Below are positions 6,822 through 15,142 of a stretch of DNA of 43,720 bases, piece by piece. The translations under genes and the position numbers were made by a program. The notes beneath the pieces are model-generated. The model saw only the letters and a program-made list of their open reading frames with translations, did no database searches and was not told where the DNA came from. The stretch comes from Pseudomarimonas arenosa. GTDB taxonomy: Bacteria; Pseudomonadota; Gammaproteobacteria; Xanthomonadales; Xanthomonadaceae. The stretch is from assembly GCF_014841215.1 (NCBI RefSeq), contig NZ_JACYTR010000040.1, forward strand, positions 1-43,720, read 5' to 3'. Numbering within the stretch: position 1 is the first letter of the stretch; every line of letters starts with the position of its first letter.

Positions 6822-8918
6822 CTATCGAACCTCGTTGCCGCAAATCCAGTTATTTCGACGAAGCTGATCCAGCAGGGAGCCTACCTCCGCCTGCGCCGTC
6901 AATGCATGCACCGGCAACACCAGCACATCCCCCAGCCGTGCCCATTCAAGCAGCGCTTTCACGGCTTCGATTTCCCGCGCGTGCAGGCTTAACGAGTCGT
7001 CTGACTGTCCTTGTGCGAGTAGGGCTTTCTTCAGCAGCTCCGGCACATCGCCTTGCTTGCGGCCGCGCAAATACCCATCCAGATCCTTCAACGCAATCCG
7101 CTCAGGCTTGTGGGCGGCGGCGACTTTGGCGAGTTGGGCGATGTCTTCATCCTGGCGGTTGCCGGCTTGGCCGAGCACGAGGCCTAGTCTTCCGCCTTGT
7201 ATGCGTGAGGCTTGGCCGACTTGCAGTAGGCCTTCCAGGCCTTCGGGGTTATGGGCGTAGTCCATAAACACGGTGATGCCGCCGAACTGCCAGTGTTGCA
7301 GGCGGCCGGGGTTGTCTTCGCGGCGGGCGCCGAATTTGGCCAGGGTGCTGCGGATGGTGGTGCTGGGCACGCCTAGGCAGTGGGCGAGCAGGGCGGCGCC
7401 TAGCAGGTTCTGAATGTTGTAGCGGGCGGCGCCGGCCATGCTGAGGGGCATGTCGTTGACTGGGCCGAGTGAACACGTGGTTGCACCGTCGAACAGGTGC
7501 AACTCGCCGTTGTGCAGGGTGGTGTAGGGGCTGCCTTGCTGTTGGGCTTGGGTGATGGCGGGGTGTTGCGGGTCGAGCGAGAACCAGGCGATGGGTTTGC
7601 CGGTGGTGGGGCCGCGTTGGTGTAGCAGCTTGTCGTCGGCATTGAGCACCAGGTAGCCGCGTTCGCGTACGGCGCGGGCGACGATCAGTTTGACGTCGCA
7701 GAGGTCATCCAAGGTGTGGATGCCGTATTCGCCGAAGTGATCGGGGCTGATATTGGTGACCAGGGCGGCGTCGACGTGGTCGACGGCGAGGCCGCGGCGC
7801 AGCATGCCGCCACGGGCGGCTTCGATGACGGCGGCGTCGGCTTGTGGGTGGCGCAGCACCCAGCGGGCGCCGGCGGGGCCGCTGTAGTCGCCGGCTTCTG
7901 CCAGCTTGCTGTTGAAGTACAGGCCGTCGGTGCAGTTATGCGGAGTGGCTTTGCCGCTGGCGCGCAGCATGGCGGCGAGAAGGCGCACGCTGGTGGTTTT
8001 GCCGTTGGAGCCGGTGATCAGGGCGGTGGGGATACGCTGCAGGTTGTCCCATTCGATGTGATGGGGATCGGGCAGGGAGTTGAGCGCAAACGCCTGGTGG
8101 TGGCGACCGTGGCCGAGGCTGAGTTGGTCGTCATCGAGCAGGGCAGGGACGCGCTGTTGTTTGGCTTCCTTGAGTAGGGCTGTGAGGGCTGGGTGGCGCT
8201 CTTGAACAGAGAGTTTGTGCAGGCAGATGCGGGCGGCTTGCGGATCCCAGGTGGCGGGGTGGCCGGGGGCGTGCTGCATGTGCATGCCGCAGGCGCTGAG
8301 CCAGGCCCATTCGTTGATTTCGGTGGCGAGGAAGAGTTGGTCGGTGGGGGCGGTGAGGAAGAGGGAGGCGCCGGTTTGGTGGGCGCGGACCTTGAGGTGG
8401 GTTTGGCTTTCCTCTGTGGTGCCTGCGGTCCCCCTCTCCCCAACCCCTCCCCCGCGGGGGGGGAGGGGCTTTAGAGCGGTGGTGTTGTGTTCCAGGTCGG
8501 TCTCCTGTCCAACCTGGACTCCGGTTATCGCGCTGGCATGCGCAGCGGCGTGTGTGGTCTGGGCGCTTTGGGGTTCAGGGGCTTTCCCCCTCTCCCCAAC
8601 CCGCACCCCGGCCATCGCGCTGGCATGCGCGATGGCGTTCGGCGGCTCGCAGCTGTGCTGCTCGAAAGCCCGCCTCACCCCGTCAGGGGGGAGGGGCTCA
8701 AGAGCAGGGGTGTCGCTGTTGACGGAGCGGGGCTCAACAGCGGGTAGTCTTAGCCAGGCGCAGGCTTGGGTTACCAGATCGGCCCAGGCTTTTAGGCGTG
8801 CGGGTTCGGCGGCCCAGGGGAGGGCGGCTTCCAGTACCGCGCCGGGTTGGTGGAAGAACAGGTTAGGGCCGGTGAGTCGGCGGGAGTCCTCGAAGGGGAG
8901 GGGGATCTCGGTGTTCAG
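6822..8918 (-). CDS. Mur-ligase-type cyanophycin synthetase paralogue, no ATP-grasp domain
   Basis: A 698-residue protein if read from CTG at 8918. The N-terminal ~60 residues (EDSRRLTGPNLFF) look like a conserved leader. Residues ~62-170 are encoded by REP-like repeats read in frame. A Mur ligase module follows: P-loop GSNGKTT at 303-309, EAARGG at 366-371, NISPDH at 389-394 and a C-terminal domain with YAHNPEG. These match the ligase half of CphA, but the ATP-grasp half is absent. The CTG lies 8 bases after a strong AAGGAG and overlaps the cphA stop (CTGA). No ATG, GTG or TTG exists between it and the preceding in-frame stop; the next GTG (8678) would lose the leader. Expected to act with CphA on Asp/Arg polymer or dipeptide; exact reaction unknown. 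Confidence 0.8.
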   Translation of the reverse strand: MNTEIPLPFEDSRRLTGPNLFFHQPGAVLEAALPWAAEPARLKAWADLVTQACAWLRLPAVEPRSVNSDTPALEPLPPDGVRRAFEQHSCEPPNAIAHASAMAGVRVGERGKAPEPQSAQTTHAAAHASAITGVQVGQETDLEHNTTALKPLPPRGGGVGERGTAGTTEESQTHLKVRAHQTGASLFLTAPTDQLFLATEINEWAWLSACGMHMQHAPGHPATWDPQAARICLHKLSVQERHPALTALLKEAKQQRVPALLDDDQLSLGHGRHHQAFALNSLPDPHHIEWDNLQRIPTALITGSNGKTTSVRLLAAMLRASGKATPHNCTDGLYFNSKLAEAGDYSGPAGARWVLRHPQADAAVIEAARGGMLRRGLAVDHVDAALVTNISPDHFGEYGIHTLDDLCDVKLIVARAVRERGYLVLNADDKLLHQRGPTTGKPIAWFSLDPQHPAITQAQQQGSPYTTLHNGELHLFDGATTCSLGPVNDMPLSMAGAARYNIQNLLGAALLAHCLGVPSTTIRSTLAKFGARREDNPGRLQHWQFGGITVFMDYAHNPEGLEGLLQVGQASRIQGGRLGLVLGQAGNRQDEDIAQLAKVAAAHKPERIALKDLDGYLRGRKQGDVPELLKKALLAQGQSDDSLSLHAREIEAVKALLEWARLGDVLVLPVHALTAQAEVGSLLDQLRRNNWICGNEVR
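8430..8705. repeat. CCCCTCTCCC-family repeats inside the Mur-ligase gene
   Basis: Two or three copies lie within the coding frame: one at about 8430-8476 with the tail AGGGGCTTTAGAGC, and a stretched copy with its left part at 8585-8606 and right part at 8674-8705 (tail AGGGGCTCAAGAGC). Between them a 17-base direct repeat ATCGCGCTGGCATGCGC occurs at 8527-8543 and 8614-8630. All are read through without a stop on the minus strand, adding about 100 low-complexity residues. Confidence 0.75.
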
Positions 8919-11710
8919 TCGTCCTGCTCCTTGGCAAAGCGGATGCCGCGTTCATCGCGGATCATGCCTTCCCAGTCTTTTTCGTTGAAGGCGGGGGCTT
9001 CGGGTTCGGCGGGTTGCACGGCGGGTGCGGGCGCCGGGGTGGGTTTGGTGGGGGCGCTGCCTTCGGGTTTGAATTTGATCACCTGTTTCCACGAGCGGGT
9101 GAGGGCGTCGGCGAAGATCAGTAGCAGGTCGCCGGGGCGGCCCATGTGCAGGGCGTGGTCGATGGCTTCCTTTTCGTCGGGAATGATGCTGATCTGTTCG
9201 TCCTTAACGCCTTGTTCGCGCAGTACCGAGGCGATGAGTTGCGGCACTTCGTCGGGGGCGCGGCCGCGTAGGGCGTCGTCGCGGCGGCAGATGTAGTGAT
9301 CGAAGCGGCCGGCGACGGCCAGGGCGATTTCGCGCAGGTCTTCGTTGCGGCGGTCGCCGGGGCCGGCGACCACGATGATGCGGCGGCCGCGCACATCCAG
9401 GCGTTGGGCGAGGTCGGCCATCACGCCGACGGCATGGGCATTGTGGCCGTAGTCGAACAGCACCTTGAACGGATGCTCGTCGAATACGTTCATCCGGCCG
9501 GGGGCCTGGAAGAAGGTGGTGTCGAAGGTGCGCAGGCCCTGGCGTATGGCATCGAGCTTGATGCCCATCGAGAAGGCGATCGAGGCGGCGATCATGGCGT
9601 TCTGCACATTGTGGGTGGCGCGGCCTTCCAGGGTGGCGGGAATCAGATGGGTCCACAGCAGGGGGATGTGGCTGCCCTTGTCGTAGAACGTAATCATCTG
9701 TCCATTCACACCGGCTTCCAGCGCACAGGCGCGGCCGCCGGCGCGGATGTGCTCGCGCACCAGGGCGTGTTGCGGGTTCATGGTGACGTAGCAGATCACC
9801 TTGGCATCGGTGTAGGCCGACATCTTCAGCACATTGGGGTCGTCGGCGTTCAGCACCGCGCAGTCTTCGGCTACTTCCACCACGATGCGCTTGATCTCGG
9901 CCAGCTGCTCCAGGGTGTCGATGCCCTTCATGCCGAGATGATCGGACTGCACGTTAAGCACGGCGCCGACATTCACCGCGGGTACGCCCATGCCAGCGCG
10001 GATCAGGCCGCCGCGGGCGGTTTCCAGTACGGCAAAGTCGATCTGCGGGTCGGCCAGCACCATGCGTGCCGACACCGGGCCGGTCATATCGCCCTCGACG
10101 GTGCGTTGGCCGTCGATGTATACGCCATCGGTGGTGGTCAAACCGGGTGTGTAGCCGGCCATCTTGGCGATGTGGGCCATCATGCGCGCGGTGGTGGTCT
10201 TGCCATTGGTACCGGTAATGGCGCAGATCGGTACCCGCGAGGGCGTGCCGGGCGGGAACAGCATGTCGATCACCGGGCCGGCGGCGTCGCGCGGCCGGCC
10301 TTCGCTGGGCGCCACGTGCATGCGGAAGCCGGGGGCGGCGTTTACTTCGCAGATGCCGCCGCCAATGGTCTTGTAGCTTTCGGCGATATTGGTGCTGAGG
10401 AAATCCACGCCGCCGACATCGAGGCCGATCGCGCGCACGGCGCGCATCGCCATATCGCGGTTATCCGGATGGATGATGTCGGTGACATCGGTGGCGGTGC
10501 CGCCGGTGGAGAGATTGGCGGTGGAGCGCAGATGGATTACCCGATCGCGCTCGGGCACGCTGTCGGCGTTCACCTCCTGCCGCGCCATCATCATCTCGGC
10601 TTGAGCATCGAGTTCAATCCGGGTGAGCACTTTCTCGTGGCCAACGCCGCGGCGCGGATCCTGATTGACGATATCGACCAGCTGGCGAATGGTATGCATG
10701 CCATCACCCACCACGTGGCCTGGGGTGCGGCGGGTAGCGGCCACCAGTTCGCCGTTCACCACCAGCAGACGGTGGTCGTCGCCTTCGAGGAAGGTTTCGA
10801 CGATGACCGAGCGCGAGTGTTCGCGCGCCTTCTTGAAGCCTTCGATCACTTCCTCTTCGCTGGTGAGGCGAATCGAAATGCCGCGACCGTGATTGCCGTT
10901 GTAGGGTTTAGTGACCACCGGATAGCCGATGCGTCGCGCCGCCCGCACTGCGCTGCTCTCGCTCTGCACCAGCTCCTGTCGCGGTACAGGAAGGCCCAGC
11001 GTGCCGAGAATCTTGTTGGTTTCTTCCTTGTCGCTGGCCAGCTCCACCGCGATGTGTGAGGTTTTGCCGGTGACGGTGGCCTGGATGCGTTGCTGGAAGC
11101 GGCCATGACCAAGTTGGACCAGGCTTTGCTCGTTCAATCTTAACCAGGGGATACCGCGATCTTCAGCGGCTTTTACCAGCGAGGCGGTGGAGGGGCCGAG
11201 CGCGCGGCGCTGCGCATAGCGAATGAATTCATCGCGGGCTTCGGGCCAGTTCCAGTCGGCTTCGACGCTATCGGCGGGGCGGATGTCAGGCGGCAGCAGT
11301 GAGCACAGCAGGGTGAGGGCCAGTTCGCCGGCGGCGATGCCTTCTTCACGCTGGGTGTATTCGTAGACCACGGTGTAGACGCCGGGTCGGCCGTCGATAC
11401 TGCGTGTTTTGCCGAAGGTGACGTCGGAGCCGGCCACGTTCTGCAGTTCGATGGCGACGTGTTCCATCACATGGCCGAGCCAGGTGCCTTCGTCTTCCTT
11501 CATCCGCCGGATCAAGCCGCCGGGTTCGCGGTAGGAGCAGCCGTGCTCGGCCAGGCCGGGCAGGGCTTCGACCAGGGCATCGACAAACATTTCCCCGAGC
11601 TTGGCGGTCGGCCAGTTTTCCAGCTCGCCAAGATCAAGCTCCAGCTTGATGACCGGGAAGTGGGCATAGAGCGAGGGGCCGACGTACACCGAGCGATCGA
11701 GGATGCGCAT
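8915..11710 (-). CDS. cphA: Cyanophycin synthetase
   Basis: A 931-residue enzyme that polymerises Asp and Arg into cyanophycin using ATP, in the cytoplasm. The N-terminal domain (1-~165) begins MRILDRSVYVGPSLYAHFPV. An ATP-grasp domain spans ~220-480 with KPYNGNHGRG at 268-277 and EVNAAPGF near 455-462. A Mur-ligase-like domain spans ~490-890 with P-loop GTNGKTT at 500-506. Both catalytic modules look intact. It is somewhat longer than the ~875-residue cyanobacterial enzymes because of a Pro/Ala-rich C-terminal extension. The start has AGGAGT upstream. The stop overlaps the apparent CTG start of the next gene, so the two are probably translationally coupled. cphB lies upstream on the same strand. 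Confidence 0.95.
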   Translation of the reverse strand: MRILDRSVYVGPSLYAHFPVIKLELDLGELENWPTAKLGEMFVDALVEALPGLAEHGCSYREPGGLIRRMKEDEGTWLGHVMEHVAIELQNVAGSDVTFGKTRSIDGRPGVYTVVYEYTQREEGIAAGELALTLLCSLLPPDIRPADSVEADWNWPEARDEFIRYAQRRALGPSTASLVKAAEDRGIPWLRLNEQSLVQLGHGRFQQRIQATVTGKTSHIAVELASDKEETNKILGTLGLPVPRQELVQSESSAVRAARRIGYPVVTKPYNGNHGRGISIRLTSEEEVIEGFKKAREHSRSVIVETFLEGDDHRLLVVNGELVAATRRTPGHVVGDGMHTIRQLVDIVNQDPRRGVGHEKVLTRIELDAQAEMMMARQEVNADSVPERDRVIHLRSTANLSTGGTATDVTDIIHPDNRDMAMRAVRAIGLDVGGVDFLSTNIAESYKTIGGGICEVNAAPGFRMHVAPSEGRPRDAAGPVIDMLFPPGTPSRVPICAITGTNGKTTTARMMAHIAKMAGYTPGLTTTDGVYIDGQRTVEGDMTGPVSARMVLADPQIDFAVLETARGGLIRAGMGVPAVNVGAVLNVQSDHLGMKGIDTLEQLAEIKRIVVEVAEDCAVLNADDPNVLKMSAYTDAKVICYVTMNPQHALVREHIRAGGRACALEAGVNGQMITFYDKGSHIPLLWTHLIPATLEGRATHNVQNAMIAASIAFSMGIKLDAIRQGLRTFDTTFFQAPGRMNVFDEHPFKVLFDYGHNAHAVGVMADLAQRLDVRGRRIIVVAGPGDRRNEDLREIALAVAGRFDHYICRRDDALRGRAPDEVPQLIASVLREQGVKDEQISIIPDEKEAIDHALHMGRPGDLLLIFADALTRSWKQVIKFKPEGSAPTKPTPAPAPAVQPAEPEAPAFNEKDWEGMIRDERGIRFAKEQDD

Positions 11711-11799
11711 TGCGTTACTCCTGGCGGTTTGCTGCTGTTGACGATTCCGTGTTGTGAGAAGCGAAGTGTTGTTTGGGTGCGTTGCCTTCGTCGTCCATC

Positions 11800-11888
11800 C
11801 CCCTCACCCCGTTGCCCCTCTCCCTCACCTCAACCCCTCCCCCTCACCCCAACCCCTCTTCCTCCAGGGGAGAGGGGCTTCAGAGCGA
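11800..11888. repeat. CCCCTCTCCC-family repeat between cphB and cphA
   Basis: Stacked C-rich units (CCCCTCACCCC, CCCCTCTCCCTCACC and similar) end in AGGGGAGAGGGGCTTCAGAGCGAGG. The right half can fold with the left. It fills most of the 202-base spacer between the cphB stop and the cphA start, so cphA could have its own promoter or suffer partial termination here. Confidence 0.7.
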
Positions 11889-11912
11889 GGAGCGAAACTC
11901 TACGCGTTGTGA

Positions 11913-12761
11913 TTATCCCGCCTCTTTCGGCGACACCAAGGCGCCCGCCGAGGCTTGGCGGGTATGCAGGTTGAAGGTAGCACCGTGGACCAGTACGTGA
12001 ACACTGAGGCCGAGTAGACAGACTGGCTCACCTTCGTCGACCCGATCCATCGAGCTGAATTGCAGGCCGGCGGCGTCGATCACGGTAACTGCGCCGCTGC
12101 CTTCCACTTCCAGGGTGTTGTCCGGGCCGATAAAGGCGGCGGTGTCTTCGTCCAGGCCAATGCCGACCGCGAATGGGTTGAATGCCAAGGCGGTGGCGAG
12201 GCGGCCAAGGCGGTCGCGCTGGCGGAAGTGTTGGTCGATGATGAAGCGGTTGGTCAGGCCCAGGCCCGGTGCCAGGCGCACGCTGCCGGCCATCGGTGAG
12301 CCACCTTCCTCGCCGAACGCGATCATATGTTCAGAGAGGATAGCGGCACCGGCGCTGGTGCCGGCCACATGCACGCCATGGGCGTTGCGCACCCGGATCA
12401 GCTTGGCCACCGGGGTGCCGCCGAGCAGGGTGGTGATGCGCAGCTGATTGCCGCCGGTGAAGAACACCCCGCTGGCCTGCTCGATTCGCTTGAGGCGGGA
12501 TTTTTCCTCGGTGTCGCGGCGGGTGTCGAAATCGATCGAGGTCACCTTGCCGGCGCCGAGTTCGCCGAAAATCTTTTCGTAGCGGCTACCGGTGTCGGCC
12601 AGCCGGCTGGCGGTGGGGATGACCACGATATCGGCCTGATCACCGCCGCATAACTCAACGAAGCGGCGCAGGATGCGCGGATCGTTTTCTTTGTCTTCGG
12701 CGCCGCCGATCGGAATGATCCAGCCGCGTTGTTCTCCATCTGGGATCTTGCTTGGGCACAT
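11913..12761 (-). CDS. cphB: Cyanophycinase
   Basis: A 282-residue serine exopeptidase of family S51 that cuts cyanophycin to beta-Asp-Arg dipeptides in the cytoplasm. Visible signatures: IIPIGGAEDK near the N-terminus, FTGGNQ at 101-106, nucleophile elbow GTSAGA with Ser136, and DQHF at 176-179. Length fits the family. It is upstream of cphA on the same strand and downstream of iadA, so synthesis, depolymerisation and dipeptide cleavage are clustered. Both flanking spacers carry CCCCTCTCCC repeats. AGAGGA upstream of the ATG could be its ribosome site, though the spacing is long. Confidence 0.93.
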   Translation of the reverse strand: MCPSKIPDGEQRGWIIPIGGAEDKENDPRILRRFVELCGGDQADIVVIPTASRLADTGSRYEKIFGELGAGKVTSIDFDTRRDTEEKSRLKRIEQASGVFFTGGNQLRITTLLGGTPVAKLIRVRNAHGVHVAGTSAGAAILSEHMIAFGEEGGSPMAGSVRLAPGLGLTNRFIIDQHFRQRDRLGRLATALAFNPFAVGIGLDEDTAAFIGPDNTLEVEGSGAVTVIDAAGLQFSSMDRVDEGEPVCLLGLSVHVLVHGATFNLHTRQASAGALVSPKEAG

Positions 12762-12799
12762 CCTGTTGTGAATCCTCTACAGTGAAACTATTGGTTTTG

Positions 12800-13096
12800 C
12801 CCCCCTCTCCCCAACCCCTCCCCCGCCAGGGGGGAGGGGCTTCAAGCGAACGCCGCCACTGGGCAGATTAGAGCAAGCTCCGCCATCAGATGGGCTAGAG
12901 CAAGCTCCTCAGCCGGGGAGGCCTACGGCAAGCTCCTCAGCCGGGGGGCTAGGGCAGGCTCCTCCGCCAGGAGGAAGGGGGTTAAGTCGGATCTTGGAAC
13001 AAGGGGTTGACGCTTACCTGATCTCTGGCGAGGCCTGCTATTCCTAGCAGCCCAGCTCCCCTCCCCCTGGCGGGGGAGGGGTTGGGGGAGAGGGGG
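12800..13096. repeat. 297-bp inverted composite repeat between iadA and cphB
   Basis: The left arm (12800-12846) and right arm (13055-13096) are near-perfect inverted copies of the same ~43-base CCCCTCTCCCCAACCCC unit, each with an internal CCCCTCCCCC/GGGGGAGGGG hairpin. Together with the tandem repeats between the arms, it fills nearly all of the 345-base spacer. No reading frame is supported inside. The layout resembles a miniature inverted-repeat element. Confidence 0.75.
12869..12974. repeat. Four-copy ~27-bp tandem repeat
   Basis: Four diverged units of 25-28 bases start at 12869, 12896, 12924 and 12950. Each contains GCAAGCTCC or GCAGGCTCC followed by a C/G-rich tail such as TCAGCCGGGG. 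The array sits inside the inverted composite repeat. Confidence 0.7.
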
Positions 13097-13106
13097 AAAC
13101 TATCAG

Positions 13107-14282
13107 TCATTCAAATCGTCCTCGCCGAACCAACTGCCCGTCCGCCACGTGCCGAACACCCAGCGCCCACACGTCACTGGCAGTACCGGATGCCGATAAG
13201 GCCACAAGATCAGCATCGGCGCCGACCGCAATCCGCCCCTTGCTGTGCAGTCGCAGCAGCAAAGCGGGGTTTCGGGTCATCGAGGGAAGTATCTGTTCAA
13301 GCGGCAGGCCAGCGGTGAGGCAGTCGCGCAGGGTGCCGAGCAGGGCGCCGGGGGAGCCGATGTCCATGGAGCACAGCTGGCCCTTGTCGTCAAAGCAGGG
13401 CAGGCAGCCGCCAGCGTCGGAGCTGATGCTGATTCGGTCGGCGGGCAAACCCGAGGCTAAGTAGCGTTGCAGGCCTTGGGCGGCGGTGTAGGCGTCTTCG
13501 TCCTCGTCGACCGGAAAGGCCGTCAGGTCGATATGGCAGCCGCGCTCAGCCAGCTCCAGGGCTTCCTCGAACAGGGCGGTGCGGCGGTTGACGTGGGTAG
13601 GGTTGTAGACCCGGGCCGGCAGTTCGGCTTGATCGAGGGCGGCGCGAATCAGTTGCAGGCCGCGTGATCCGTTGCCGAGATGCAAATGCAGAAGGCCGGC
13701 CTTGCCGCTCATCAATCCGGCGACATGCGCTTCGGACGCTACCCGCAGCAATTCTTCGAGGGTCGGCTGGCTGGAACGATGATCGCTGATCGCCAGTTCG
13801 CCAACACCGATGAGCGGGTCGATAAAGGCGATATCGGCGCGCACGCTGCCAGTGAGGGTGGCGCAGGGCAGGTGATAGCCGCCGCAATAGCCCCAGGCAC
13901 TGAGGCCCTCTTCGCGCAGGCCATACAGGGTGGCGACCAGCTCGCGCACGCTGCGCGCGCAGTCGTCGGTGCCGAGCAGGCCGATCACCGTGGTGACGCC
14001 ACCGTGGGTATAGCGCGACAAGGGCAGGGCCGGCACGCGGGTGGCAAAGCCGCCTTCGCCGCCTCCGCCGGTGGTGTGCACATGCCCGTCGACCAGGCCG
14101 GGAATCAGGCGCAATCCTTGTAAATCAACGGCTTCGGCCGCGACTCCGCTCGGTGTGGGGGCCGACATGCCAGCCATCCAGACGATCTTGCCGCCGGCCA
14201 GCAGCAGTTGTTGCGGCCCCAGCGGTTCGGGGGCATAGACCTCGGCGTTGCGGATCAGGGTGAGTGGGGGCGCGGTGTTCAA
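13107..14282 (-). CDS. iadA: Isoaspartyl (beta-aspartyl) dipeptidase
   Basis: A 391-residue amidohydrolase expected to split beta-Asp-Arg from cyanophycin into Asp and Arg, completing degradation. Metal ligands are visible: H67 and H69 in DGHVHT, H201 in LHLHLG, H230 in NPTHVNRR and D289 in SSDAGG. These fall at nearly the same positions as in the E. coli enzyme (390 residues). The position of the carbamylated bridging lysine in E. coli (K162, recalled from the family) is E162 here, in GVGELAISDHRS. It is transcribed toward cphB, with an inverted repeat composite between them. The E. coli enzyme generally handles isoaspartyl peptides, so a wider role is possible. Confidence 0.9.
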   Translation of the reverse strand: MNTAPPLTLIRNAEVYAPEPLGPQQLLLAGGKIVWMAGMSAPTPSGVAAEAVDLQGLRLIPGLVDGHVHTTGGGGEGGFATRVPALPLSRYTHGGVTTVIGLLGTDDCARSVRELVATLYGLREEGLSAWGYCGGYHLPCATLTGSVRADIAFIDPLIGVGELAISDHRSSQPTLEELLRVASEAHVAGLMSGKAGLLHLHLGNGSRGLQLIRAALDQAELPARVYNPTHVNRRTALFEEALELAERGCHIDLTAFPVDEDEDAYTAAQGLQRYLASGLPADRISISSDAGGCLPCFDDKGQLCSMDIGSPGALLGTLRDCLTAGLPLEQILPSMTRNPALLLRLHSKGRIAVGADADLVALSASGTASDVWALGVRHVADGQLVRRGRFE

Positions 14283-14347
14283 TGCGTGCGAACGAGTGCG
14301 GACAAGGCTGAACTATACAGGAGGGCCGGAAGGTGGCTCCTGTGGGG

Positions 14348-14366
14348 CATGAAATATCCGGGTTAG
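14348..14366 (+). repeat. Short dispersed motif CATGAAATATCCGGGTTAG
   Basis: Same motif as the end of the ~120-bp repeat (104-122) and at 40523-40544, without the rest of the element. The stop codon of the phosphoribosyltransferase gene (TAA on the minus strand, 14363-14365) lies within it. Confidence 0.6.
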
Positions 14367-14905
14367 GCCTCGGGCCGCCACAGGTCCACCGCAAACTTCT
14401 CCTCATACGGCGGCACATTGCATTCGATCACGTCGCTGGGGGCGATCTTGAGTGTTAAGCCGACGATATCGGCGCGTACCGGCATCTTGTAGCGTTGGCG
14501 GTCGACCAGGACGGCAGCGTGGGCGCTGGCGACGCCTTGGGTGTTCAGCCATTCCAGCACGCGGAACAGGGAATAGCCCTGATACAGCACATCGTCAACC
14601 ACGATCACCCGCTTGCCGGCAAGTTCGGCGCCGCTGGGGGCTTCAAGTGCAGTATTGGGGTGCAGCAGCTCCAGGGTGTCGGCGTAGCGCTTCACCTTGA
14701 CATCGATGCGCTGGAACGCGGTGTTCAGTCCGCGGCGTCTTAGCGCATCGTGCAGTCGGTCGGCCAGCGGGGCGCCGCGACGCAGCATGCCGAGGATCAC
14801 GGTCGGGGTGGCATCCAGCAGGTTGGCGCATTGCCGCGCCATATCGTCGATGACGTCGGCCAGCTGAGCTTCGTTGTAAAGCTCGAAGCGGATTCCCTTG
14901 CTCAT
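14363..14905 (-). CDS. Phosphoribosyltransferase (PyrR/hypoxanthine type)
   Basis: A 180-residue type I phosphoribosyltransferase. The PRPP-binding motif VIVVDDVLYQGYS lies at about 100-112 and a flexible-loop region with KVKRYADT near 70-77. The DDVLYxG form and the LVDRQR...PVRAD segment resemble PyrR proteins, while the basic call in related genomes is often hypoxanthine-guanine phosphoribosyltransferase; I cannot decide the base. The ATG at 14905 is preceded by GAGGG; a longer frame to 15013 lacks support. It lies 80 bases upstream of iadA on the same strand, so a shared transcript is possible, but no metabolic link to cyanophycin is obvious. Confidence 0.8.
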   Translation of the reverse strand: MSKGIRFELYNEAQLADVIDDMARQCANLLDATPTVILGMLRRGAPLADRLHDALRRRGLNTAFQRIDVKVKRYADTLELLHPNTALEAPSGAELAGKRVIVVDDVLYQGYSLFRVLEWLNTQGVASAHAAVLVDRQRYKMPVRADIVGLTLKIAPSDVIECNVPPYEEKFAVDLWRPEA

Positions 14906-15142
14906 GGATGCCCTCGGTCTGATTCTTCTGGACGGATTCTGCCAGCGCAGCGCAGGGTTGTCAGGCCGGGCTCCACCAACAGGCCTGAGCTGCTCGCAGC
15001 ATGCGGATGGCACTTCCGAAGTGGGGGCGTCGTTCTTTGCAGACCCAGGGGCGCTTCGACCAGATACCCTTCGGCCAGCTCAGGGTGCGCCTCCGCGCTG
15101 GCTGAGCGCGTCGAAGCCAGCTTGATCGGAGCGAGGCGTTAT

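Noticed and set aside
9296-11059. A 587-codon open frame on the plus strand
   Set aside because: It is antisense to cphA, whose domains are unmistakable. Its translation is Gly/Ala/His-rich with no domain, as expected from a GC-rich complementary strand.
12869-12974. CRISPR array
   Set aside because: Units are contiguous tandem repeats of 25-28 bases without spacers, and no cas genes are present.
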